DNA of 64,000 nucleotides from Chitinophagaceae bacterium (GTDB taxonomy: Bacteria; Bacteroidota; Bacteroidia; Chitinophagales; Chitinophagaceae): positions 310,001-374,000 of the forward strand of contig JAFKGQ010000012.1 in the NCBI GenBank assembly GCA_017307755.1, in the 5' to 3' direction. The notes beneath the pieces are model-generated. The model ran no database searches and had not been told where the DNA came from. It saw only the letters and a program-made list of their open reading frames with translations. Shown piece after piece: positions 43,694-51,460 of this stretch (its first letter is position 1; the number at the start of each line of letters is the position of its first letter). Both the position numbers and the translations under genes were made by a program.

Positions 43694-46600
43694 ATGCATT
43701 CGATTGCTAATTGCAAAGGTTTGCCTTTGCAACCGTGTAGAAAACGAACTATCAGTCTTAAAGTGCTGCTAATTATGAAGTTGACAATGTTGTTCATCGT
43801 AGCCTGCCTGCATGTAAGCGCCAGCGGCATTGCTCAGAACATCACCTTGTCGGTGAAGAACAAAAGCCTCCAGGTTGTGTTCAAGGAGATCAGGCGGCAG
43901 AGTGGTTATCAGTTCTTTTATAACCAAAGTGTTCTTGAAAAGACCTCCCCGATCACGATGGATGTAAAGAATGTTTCGATAGAAGAAGCATTAAAGGCCT
44001 GTTTTAAGGATCAGGTCGTTACTTATGAGATCATCGGAAAGAACATCGTAATAAAGGACAAGGACGCGCCGTCTGTCGGGAGGCCGGAGACGACAAAGGC
44101 GGCCGGGTTTGTTGTCACACCCATCCGGGGAAAGGTATTTATCGGTAGCAACACGCCGGCTATAGGCGCTACGGTGGCCGTCAGGAAAGACGGTGCACGT
44201 GGCAGAGGGACTTCTACTGACGACAACGGTAATTTCTCCATCGATGTCACGCCCGGAGACGTGCTGTCTATATCCTTTGTCGGGTATGTGACACAGGAGA
44301 TAAAATATACGGGCCAGTCGGAGCTGAATATTACCCTGGTGCCTGATGATAGGGAGATCAAGGCGGTGGTTGTTACGGCGCTGGGTATCAAACGTGCGGC
44401 GCAGTCTGTCACTTATTCCACCCAACAGGTGGACGGCGCCGAGCTCTCCAGGGTAAAGAATACCAACCTGATCAATTCTCTCAGCGGAAAGGTGGCCGGC
44501 TTGACCATTTCTTCCAATGGATCGGGCATCGGCGGCTCCGCAAAAGTGATATTGCGTGGTTCCAAGTCTTTATTAGGCAACAATCAGGCATTGTATGTAA
44601 TAGACGGGGTACCCGTAAACAACTCGACGACCAACCAGCCTACGACGGCATATGGCGGTTCGATCGCATATGACGGCGGTGATCCTATCTCCAATCTGAA
44701 CCCGGATGACATCGACAACATATCGGTGCTGAAAGGGGCGTCTGCGGCCGCGTTGTATGGCAGTCAGGGCGCCAACGGTGTGATCCTGGTCACGACAAAG
44801 AGCGGTAAGGCCGGCAAACCCCAGATCAATTTCTCTTCCAGTTCGGCCCTTGATAACGTGGCATATAAGCCAAAGCTCCAAAATGCGTACGGACCGGCGA
44901 CGCCGAGCTCTCTGCAAAGCTGGGGGGGCGCGATCACAGGGGCTGGAGATAACCTGGGCAAATTCTTCCAAACGGGTGATAACTTTACGAATTCCGTCAG
45001 TCTTTCCGCGGGCTCATCCATCGCGCAGAGCTATTTCTCCTATGCCAATACGACCGCAAGGGGAGTGGAGCCCGGTAATAAATTGGGCAGGAACAACTTC
45101 AACTTCAGGGAGATCGGTCATTTCCTGAACAATAAGCTGACGGTGGATGTGAACACGAATTACATCACGCAGCGGATAGATAATACCCCCATGGCGGGAT
45201 TTTATTTTAACCCGTTGACAGGGCTTTATCTATTCCCCCGGGGCGTAGATATTTCGCCTTACAAGTCTGGTTTTGAAAAGCTCAATCCGAAAACGGTGTT
45301 GATGGAGCAACAATGGATCGGCACTACCCGGAATGCGGACGGCACGCAAACATTCAGTGATGACATTCAGCAGAATCCCTGGTGGATTGTCAACAGGAAC
45401 GTGAATGCGCTCAATCGCAACAGGATATTATTGAATGCCAGCGTAAAATATGAGTTCACTTCCTGGCTGAATATCCAGGCAAGGGGCAGCATTGACAGGA
45501 TCAATGACATATATACCCAAAAGCTATATGCTACGACCTCTCAGTATGTCTCGAAGTCCAATGGGAATTATTATTACTCGAATGGCGTCAATACGCAGAA
45601 GTATGGGGATGTGATCGCGAATGTCAATGTGCCTGCCATCGGCAAGCTAAAGATATCCGGTCTGGCGGGTACCAGCATCCGGGACAACAAGACGGAGGGG
45701 CTTTTTTATGGATCTTCCGGAAATGGTACAGGGCTGTATTTCCCCAATATTTTTACTCTGCAGAATACTGTACAGGATCCCCTCAATTCCTCTGATCTGC
45801 CGCAGAACCATACTCAATTCCAATCTGTGTTTGGCAGCGTAAGCCTGGCATACAACGATGCATTGTACCTGGACATCACGGGACGCAACGATTGGGCTTC
45901 CCCCCTGACATATACCAGGAAAGGGGTGTCATTTTTCTATCCGTCCATCGGGGCCAATGCGATATTGAGCCAACTGGTCCGTCTGCCGGAAGTGGTCACC
46001 TTTGCCAAGGTCCGTGCTTCTTATGCTGAAGTAGGTAATGCGCCGCTGGCCTATCAAAGCAATCCGGCCCGGTTCACCGTCGGACCCGGCGGGTTCCCGA
46101 TATTCAATAATACATCTCCTTTTACGGACCTGGAACCTGAGCGCACAAAATCCTTTGAGGTAGGTACGGCATGGCGGTTCTTAGATGACAGGCTGAGTCT
46201 TGACCTTACGTATTACAATACCCATACTCACAATCAAACCATACAGATCCAGCTAGGCCAGGCCAGCTATTATGACAATGGCTATCTGAGAGCGGGCAAT
46301 ATCGAAAATCAGGGTATCGAGCTGATGTTGAACTACCAGGTAATGAGAACGGAGAAATTCAGGTGGAACACGGGAATCAACTATTCGTTTAACAAGAATA
46401 AAGTGATAGAGCTGGCGCCCGGTGTCAAGCAGGCCGTTATCAGCGGCGCTTCGGGGGCAAACTATGTATCCCAGGTCAGAGTAGGCGGAGCTATTGGGGA
46501 TATTTACGGCACCGTATTGCAACGCGACGGATCGGGCCGTATCCTGATCAACTCGACCACGGATGTGAATAACGTGGTGACCCATACGCCGCTGGCTACG

Positions 46601-47146
46601 ACCAGCGATACTTCGTACCTGGGCAACCCCAATCCGAAGTGGCAGATGGGATGGAGTAACAGCTTTACCTACGGTAACTTCGTCCTCTCCTTCCTGGTAG
46701 ACGGAAAATTCGGAGGTAAGGTGCTTTCCGTGACACAACAGCTGCTGGACTCCTATGGCGTCTCTGCAGAGACGGGTGCTGCCCGGAAGGCCGGTGGCGT
46801 TGCCGTGAACGGCATCGATCAGAATAACAAGGCTGTTACTTCCGTCGATCCACAGACGTGGTATACGACTACCGGGGGACGCAGCGGCGTCACGGGTGAA
46901 TATATGTATGATGCCACGGTGGTACGGCTGCGCGAAGCCGCCCTTGGTTATAATATCCCTTTTAAAAGCAATGTCATAAGAAACCTTAGGGTCAGCCTGA
47001 TTGGACGGAACCTGTTTTATTTTAGCAAGAAGGCGCCTTTTGATCCTGAGCTTACCATGTCCAGCGGCAACGGAATGGCGGGGGTGGATATTTTTATGCC
47101 GCCTGCCACCCGCAGCTTTGGGATCACCGTAAATGCAGGTTTCTAA
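43694..47146 (+). CDS. SusC/RagA-type TonB-dependent receptor with STN domain, second module
   Basis: 1150 residues. The signal sequence is long (about 1-48) with a basic N-region and the core LTMLFIVACLHVSAS; a start at the internal Met 28 (MKLTMLF) is possible. STN domain about 50-122 (LSVKNKSLQVVFKEIRRQSG), carboxypeptidase-like regulatory domain about 143-213, plug from about 224 (AVVVTALGIKRAAQSVTYS, VILRGSKSLLGNNQALYVIDG, GASAAALYGSQGANGVILV), then the barrel ending in GITVNAGF. It is paired with the FecR upstream and the SusD downstream. The substrate is unknown and no degradative enzyme is encoded nearby. Confidence 0.94.
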   Translation: MHSIANCKGLPLQPCRKRTISLKVLLIMKLTMLFIVACLHVSASGIAQNITLSVKNKSLQVVFKEIRRQSGYQFFYNQSVLEKTSPITMDVKNVSIEEALKACFKDQVVTYEIIGKNIVIKDKDAPSVGRPETTKAAGFVVTPIRGKVFIGSNTPAIGATVAVRKDGARGRGTSTDDNGNFSIDVTPGDVLSISFVGYVTQEIKYTGQSELNITLVPDDREIKAVVVTALGIKRAAQSVTYSTQQVDGAELSRVKNTNLINSLSGKVAGLTISSNGSGIGGSAKVILRGSKSLLGNNQALYVIDGVPVNNSTTNQPTTAYGGSIAYDGGDPISNLNPDDIDNISVLKGASAAALYGSQGANGVILVTTKSGKAGKPQINFSSSSALDNVAYKPKLQNAYGPATPSSLQSWGGAITGAGDNLGKFFQTGDNFTNSVSLSAGSSIAQSYFSYANTTARGVEPGNKLGRNNFNFREIGHFLNNKLTVDVNTNYITQRIDNTPMAGFYFNPLTGLYLFPRGVDISPYKSGFEKLNPKTVLMEQQWIGTTRNADGTQTFSDDIQQNPWWIVNRNVNALNRNRILLNASVKYEFTSWLNIQARGSIDRINDIYTQKLYATTSQYVSKSNGNYYYSNGVNTQKYGDVIANVNVPAIGKLKISGLAGTSIRDNKTEGLFYGSSGNGTGLYFPNIFTLQNTVQDPLNSSDLPQNHTQFQSVFGSVSLAYNDALYLDITGRNDWASPLTYTRKGVSFFYPSIGANAILSQLVRLPEVVTFAKVRASYAEVGNAPLAYQSNPARFTVGPGGFPIFNNTSPFTDLEPERTKSFEVGTAWRFLDDRLSLDLTYYNTHTHNQTIQIQLGQASYYDNGYLRAGNIENQGIELMLNYQVMRTEKFRWNTGINYSFNKNKVIELAPGVKQAVISGASGANYVSQVRVGGAIGDIYGTVLQRDGSGRILINSTTDVNNVVTHTPLATTSDTSYLGNPNPKWQMGWSNSFTYGNFVLSFLVDGKFGGKVLSVTQQLLDSYGVSAETGAARKAGGVAVNGIDQNNKAVTSVDPQTWYTTTGGRSGVTGEYMYDATVVRLREAALGYNIPFKSNVIRNLRVSLIGRNLFYFSKKAPFDPELTMSSGNGMAGVDIFMPPATRSFGITVNAGF

Positions 47147-47170
47147 CAACATCTATTTAAAACATTTGCC

Positions 47171-48823
47171 ATGAAATTTTTAATCAACCGATATATAAGT
47201 TTTCGCTCTTTAATGGCGGGGTCGGCTATTATATTGCTGGCCACCGGCTGTACCAAAAAATTCGATGACTACAATACCAGTAATCTAGCCACTGCTATCA
47301 CCCTTACTGCCGCCTATCAGCACATTGCAATGGGCGTTATTAATTTTTCCGGTGGCGGCGATCCCAATTCTTATCAATTACAGCAAAACCTGAATGCAGA
47401 CTGTTATTCGGGTTACTTTATGAGCCAGATTAATTTTAACAGCGGCAATAATAATCTGAACTACGCTCTGGTAGGGGGGTGGAATGGAGAGCCCTTCAAG
47501 GTGGGCTATCTGGACATCATGCGGTATGTGGCTGTGATCAGGGACATGGGTACGGACAAGAACTACCCCGGCATATGGGCCATTGCCCAGATCATACAGG
47601 TGGAAGCCATGAGCCGGCTGACCGACATCTATGGTCCTGCTCCCTACAGCAAGGCAGGTCCGTTGCCGGCTGGTGCTACAGGTACTCCATATGACAGCCA
47701 GCAGGACATCTATAATCTCTTTTTCCAGCAGCTGGACGCAGCCACGGCTGCGTTGAAGTCTTTTATTGCCGCAGGGGGTGTGGGGACTTTACCGTTTGAT
47801 TTCCCGTCTATGGACCTTATATACGGCGGCGACAAAAGTACAGAGCTTCAAAACTGGCTAAACTTTGCCAATTCACTCAGGCTGCGTCTGGCCATGCGTC
47901 TGGTGAAAGTCGATGGCGCTACAGCAAGGACACAAGGTGAAAAAGCATTAGATCCTGCCAATGGCGGGGTCATTACCGGCAATACCCAGATACCCAGGGT
48001 CACTGTTCCCAGCGGGAATTTCAGTAATCCCCTGGCCGCCATTACGATCAACTGGGCCAATATCTGTATCGGCGCTTCTATTCAATGCTATATGACGGGT
48101 TATAATGACCCGCGGCTGGGCAAATATTTTGATAAGTCGACCGATGCGGCTTCGGCGGGTGAATATAAAGGTATTCGCATCGGCTCCAATGTTGGGTCGT
48201 TCAGCTACGGCAAATACTCTACTATCAATTTCAAGGACGGGACTGTCCCTTCCTTTAACCTGAAGACCCCGCCGGTGCTGATGACTGCTGCGGAAGTCTA
48301 TTTCCTCCGGGCCGAGGCTGCGTTGAGAGGGTGGAACAACGCGGGCGGTACTGCACAACAACTGTATGAGCAGGGGATCAATACTTCGTTTGCGCAATGG
48401 GGTGTGACCTCTTCCACTTATGTGAATGACGCTACCAGCTTACCCGACGATTATACGGACCCGTTGAATACGGCGAACGATGCTTCTCTAACAAAGAAGA
48501 TCACCATCATGTGGAATGATGCGGCCGGTGATGAGGAGAAGCTTCAACGTATCATCACGCAGAAATGGATTGCTAATTTTCCGGAAGGGCAGGAGGCTTG
48601 GAGCGAATTCCGCCGTACTGGTTATCCCGAGCTGTTCCCTGTGGTGCAGAACAACAGCGGGGGAACTATCAGTTCGACTGTTCAGATCAGGAGACTGCCG
48701 TTCTCACAGAACGAGTACAATACAAATAATGCGGAGGTGCAAAAGGCTATCCAATTGTTGAGTAAGCCGGCGGACAATGGCGGGACGAGGGTTTGGTGGG
48801 ATCTGGATAAGCCGAATTTTTAA
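47171..48823 (+). CDS. SusD-like outer-membrane lipoprotein (SusD_2 type)
   Basis: 550 residues. Lipobox LLATGC (Cys about 27) followed by TKKFDDYNTSNLATA. Landmarks of the SusD_2/SusD-like group are the early AAYQHIAMGVINF, IIQVEAMSRLTDIYGPAPYS, LQNWLNFANSLRLRLAMRL, and the C-terminal QKWIANFPEGQEAWSEFRRTGYP block (given here in part). It differs from the SusD at 23968, which has the classical RagB pattern, so the two modules probably bind different ligands. It follows SusC by 24 bases and its stop codon lies at the edge of a strong terminator. Confidence 0.93.
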   Translation: MKFLINRYISFRSLMAGSAIILLATGCTKKFDDYNTSNLATAITLTAAYQHIAMGVINFSGGGDPNSYQLQQNLNADCYSGYFMSQINFNSGNNNLNYALVGGWNGEPFKVGYLDIMRYVAVIRDMGTDKNYPGIWAIAQIIQVEAMSRLTDIYGPAPYSKAGPLPAGATGTPYDSQQDIYNLFFQQLDAATAALKSFIAAGGVGTLPFDFPSMDLIYGGDKSTELQNWLNFANSLRLRLAMRLVKVDGATARTQGEKALDPANGGVITGNTQIPRVTVPSGNFSNPLAAITINWANICIGASIQCYMTGYNDPRLGKYFDKSTDAASAGEYKGIRIGSNVGSFSYGKYSTINFKDGTVPSFNLKTPPVLMTAAEVYFLRAEAALRGWNNAGGTAQQLYEQGINTSFAQWGVTSSTYVNDATSLPDDYTDPLNTANDASLTKKITIMWNDAAGDEEKLQRIITQKWIANFPEGQEAWSEFRRTGYPELFPVVQNNSGGTISSTVQIRRLPFSQNEYNTNNAEVQKAIQLLSKPADNGGTRVWWDLDKPNF

Positions 48824-48856
48824 AAAAAATCCCTCGCTTGGCGAGGGATTTTTTTT
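48822..48856. terminator. bidirectional rho-independent terminator
   Basis: ATCCCTCGC (48829-48837) pairs perfectly with GCGAGGGAT (48841-48849) across a TTG loop, flanked by eight A on the left and eight T on the right that extend the stem. It serves the SusD gene from one side and the MBL-fold gene from the other. Confidence 0.9.
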
Positions 48857-49829
48857 ACACTGTCGCAAACGGCTGCACCACCCATTCGAAGCCCTTGTCC
48901 CTGGTCCGTACATGTCCAAGACCGGGCCATGGCAGATGACAGGAGAAGATGCGATGTCGTCCTGCCGCAAGCTCTTCCAGCATCTTTCTACGTGCCTGTG
49001 CCGCCTGTATAAAATCCGTATCGAAACCCACGCCCCATTCCGGATGAGACAACAATATCACATGGTCGTGGGCGGTGTCTCCCATGTGGGTGATGGATTC
49101 GCTGCCGGAAGTGATCGTGAATAAAGAATGACCCGGGGTGTGTCCGGGGACGATCCTGGCACGGATGCCGTCGAAGGGTTGATCGCCGTCATGAAAGACG
49201 TGGAGTCTGTCCCGGTACGCTGCAAATCCTTTTGTCGCCAGTTGTACCCAGAATGTTGTTGCCGTGTGGTCGGGGAATTTGCTTTTTGAAAAATCCGGTT
49301 TCTCACCTGTCCAAAAATCATACTCCGGGGCTGCTATGTGTAAAGAAGCGCGAGGGAATACGGGATGTCCTTCTTTGTCGAGCAAGCCGCCGACGTGATC
49401 GGGGTGTGCATGTGTCAGCAGGATAGCGGTGACATCATCAGGGGAGATGCCCGCCGCGCGCAGGCCTTCCGGCAGACGACCGGATGCAGGGCCGAAACTG
49501 GCGCCGCAGCCTGTGTCGAATAAGATGATATCTTTTTTTGTCTTTACTACCAGCACGTTGAAGGCTATGTCGATGGCATCGGGTAGGAGAAAGTTAGCTC
49601 TCTGGATGGCTTCGAAATCCGGGGCGGGTATGCCAGGTGCGAATACAGGCTGGGCGGGTTTGAATAGCCCATGTCCGTCCGTAACGATAAGAAGCTCTAT
49701 ATCTCCGAATGGGAAGCGGAAATAGCCTGTATTGTGGATATCCTGTGCCGGGTGATGGGTAAAAGAGGGCAGACCGATGGCTCCTGCGGCCAGCAGCCCG
49801 GCATTCTTCAGCAGTGTTCTTCTGTTCAT
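48855..49829 (-). CDS. Tat-exported metallo-beta-lactamase-fold hydrolase
   Basis: 324 residues. The N-terminus MNRRTLLKNAGLLAAGAIG is a Tat-type signal. The MBL metal motif H140-A-H-P-D144-H145 is complete, with the later ligands in VPGHTPGH and MGDTAHDH, so a two-zinc site is expected. The pattern (FDTGCGASFG, then LTHAHPDHVGGL) is that of the lactonase/organophosphate hydrolase-like branch, but the substrate is unknown. It lies nine bases after the oxidoreductase gene and is probably its operon partner, under control of the divergent HxlR regulator. Confidence 0.87.
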   Translation of the reverse strand: MNRRTLLKNAGLLAAGAIGLPSFTHHPAQDIHNTGYFRFPFGDIELLIVTDGHGLFKPAQPVFAPGIPAPDFEAIQRANFLLPDAIDIAFNVLVVKTKKDIILFDTGCGASFGPASGRLPEGLRAAGISPDDVTAILLTHAHPDHVGGLLDKEGHPVFPRASLHIAAPEYDFWTGEKPDFSKSKFPDHTATTFWVQLATKGFAAYRDRLHVFHDGDQPFDGIRARIVPGHTPGHSLFTITSGSESITHMGDTAHDHVILLSHPEWGVGFDTDFIQAAQARRKMLEELAAGRHRIFSCHLPWPGLGHVRTRDKGFEWVVQPFATV

Positions 49830-49838
49830 AAAAGTTTA

Positions 49839-50828
49839 TTAGTCGATGATAAAAAGTCCTTTGCCGGAAGAGCTTCCAGGAGTGGAAGAAAAGCTGTTCC
49901 TGACGGCTGTCTTGTATTCGTCGAGCTTGTATCGTCCGCTGATGGGCGCTATAAAAGAAGGGGCGCCGGCGATATCAATGATCTTTTGGATCGTTGATCT
50001 TTCTTCCGGGACGGGCGGTGTAAAAAAATGGCGATAGATGTACGGCTCGATCGTAAGGCCATTCAGATAGATGTCGTTATTGTGCAACTGAAAGCGTTGC
50101 TCGCTCAGCCCGCCGTACATGATCACTTTGGCGCCGAAGGAGGCGGTGTGTATCAGGTCAGCGAGGAGGGGGCCGCCTACGGCATCGAGGATTGCGCTGA
50201 TGCCCTTACCTGCAGTGATCTCACGGATACGAGAGGATACGTCATCTCCATCGAGAGAAAGATCGATCACGACCTCTGCTCCAAATTCGTGAAGGTTTAA
50301 GGAAGGCAGCTTTCTTACCAGTGCGATTACCCTGAGGCCTTTGTGTGCCGCCAGCTGCATGATGAACAGCGCGTTGGCGGAATTGGCGGCGGTGACGGCG
50401 ATCCAATCTCCTCTTTTTGCTTTTGATCCTTCCACGACGTCCCATGCTGTGATCAGGGGCATCATCTGCGCGGCTTTTTCCGGAGGAAAGCCGGAAGGCA
50501 GGGGTATCAGCCACTCTTCGGCGATGGCGGCATATTCCGCCCAGGTATTGTAGTAGATGATGGAAACCAGGGTGCCTTCGGCCAGACTGGCGCCTGGCCC
50601 TTTTTCTATGACGATCCCCGTACCATAATTGCCGGCTATCTGGCCCGGCAGGGAGGGTTTCTTTGGCTCGGGGTAAAGGTTTTGGATAAAAAGAAAATCT
50701 CCCTGGTTAATGGGGGCATTGAGCATTTTTACCAGCACCTGACCCCTGGCGGGAACAGGCTTCTTTACGTCGCGGAGCTCCAACACTTCGGTCGGCAGCC
50801 CCAGCTTATCAAAAACGATCGCTTGCAT
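49839..50828 (-). CDS. MDR-family quinone oxidoreductase / enoyl reductase-like
   Basis: 329 residues from the ATG at 50828; the open frame continues upstream for 47 codons over the promoter and is not used. Medium-chain dehydrogenase pattern: MQAIVFDKLGLPTEVLEL, NAPINQGDFLFIQNLYP, GNYGTGIVIEKGPG, and a Rossmann region with DWIAVTAANSANALFIMQLA, which lacks the usual GxGxxG but matches the MECR/ETR branch (NASNSGVG type). No zinc-site cysteines are seen. It probably reduces quinones or enoyl compounds with NADPH. It is divergent from an HxlR regulator, a common pairing for quinone-stress oxidoreductases. Confidence 0.84.
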   Translation of the reverse strand: MQAIVFDKLGLPTEVLELRDVKKPVPARGQVLVKMLNAPINQGDFLFIQNLYPEPKKPSLPGQIAGNYGTGIVIEKGPGASLAEGTLVSIIYYNTWAEYAAIAEEWLIPLPSGFPPEKAAQMMPLITAWDVVEGSKAKRGDWIAVTAANSANALFIMQLAAHKGLRVIALVRKLPSLNLHEFGAEVVIDLSLDGDDVSSRIREITAGKGISAILDAVGGPLLADLIHTASFGAKVIMYGGLSEQRFQLHNNDIYLNGLTIEPYIYRHFFTPPVPEERSTIQKIIDIAGAPSFIAPISGRYKLDEYKTAVRNSFSSTPGSSSGKGLFIID

Positions 50829-50845
50829 AAATTTTAAATATTTAT

Positions 50846-50876
50846 CAAAGCTAACGTCTTTGTATAATCGAAACAA
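50846..50876 (-). promoter_or_regulatory. promoter of the oxidoreductase-MBL operon
   Basis: On the minus strand TTG (50876-50874) and TAGCTTTG (50853-50846) are 20 bases apart, matching the -33/-7 pattern. The -33 element lies inside the operator-like sequence starting at 50873. Expected leader is about ten bases. Confidence 0.65.
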
Positions 50877-50916
50877 GTATGCACTGGATAGTAACCTGGG
50901 TACCAGAAGTATACTA
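50873..50916. promoter_or_regulatory. paired HxlR operator-like repeat, copy 1
   Basis: ACAAGTATGCACT (50873-50885) and AGAAGTATACTA (50905-50916) in the same orientation, starts 32 bases apart. The first covers the -33 element of the oxidoreductase promoter. AGTATACT is palindromic. Confidence 0.62.
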
Positions 50917-51023
50917 TTGTTGAGGATCAGGGAGAAATTTTTTTTGAAAAAATGTTCTCCCGGTTTCACCGGTCAGGATTTGAAACGATGTGGGGGCAAA
51001 ATTATTTACTTCGTATCTTTATG

Positions 51024-51067
51024 ACAAGTATGCACTATTTATATACTTACATACTAAAAGTATACTA
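51024..51067. promoter_or_regulatory. paired HxlR operator-like repeat, copy 2
   Basis: ACAAGTATGCACT (51024-51036, identical to copy 1) and AAAAGTATACTA (51056-51067), again 32 bases apart, ending directly at the hxlR ATG. A -7-like TATCTTTA lies just upstream at 51014-51021. The position suggests autoregulation. Confidence 0.62.
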
Positions 51068-51457
51068 ATGCTGAAAACCAACGAGATAAAAAACTATAAG
51101 ATGCAAAAAACAGTGAGCCAGGTGGAGCAGTGTACTGTTGATTATGCTTTTCAGCGGATTGGCGGCAAGTATAAGGCGCGTATCCTCTGGTATCTTTTTC
51201 GCGGCACCAAGCGATATGGAGAGTTGAAACGGTACCTGCGGGACATTACTCCCAAGATGCTGACGCAGGCCCTGCGGGAGCTCGAAGCAGACCAGCTTAT
51301 AAAAAGACAGGTATACCTGGAAGTACCTCCCAGGGTGGAGTACAGCCTGGACGACACGGGCAGGGAATTGGTGCCGGCCATCGAGCTGTTGAGCGGTTGG
51401 GCAAAGGGTCAGATGGAGAAGCTGAACATACCTATCATGACCAAATATGAGTGTTAG
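51068..51457 (+). CDS. HxlR-family (DUF24) transcriptional regulator
   Basis: 129 residues. The winged helix runs from about residue 25 to 115: AFQRIGGKYKARILWYLFRG, RYGELKRYLRDITPKMLTQ, LRELEADQLIKRQVY, PRVEYSLDDTGREL. A Cys at position 22 (VEQC, just before the DNA-binding domain) is where YodB/HypR-type members carry their redox-sensing Cys, so sensing of quinones or electrophiles is plausible but inferred. The ATG at 51068 is chosen; an open frame upstream runs across the operator repeats. It probably represses the divergent oxidoreductase-MBL operon and itself. Confidence 0.85.
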   Translation: MLKTNEIKNYKMQKTVSQVEQCTVDYAFQRIGGKYKARILWYLFRGTKRYGELKRYLRDITPKMLTQALRELEADQLIKRQVYLEVPPRVEYSLDDTGRELVPAIELLSGWAKGQMEKLNIPIMTKYEC

Positions 51458-51460
51458 CGT

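Noticed and set aside
46253..47152. 299-codon minus-strand open frame inside the second SusC gene
   Set aside because: Antisense to conserved barrel sequence, no family pattern or signal; a shadow frame.
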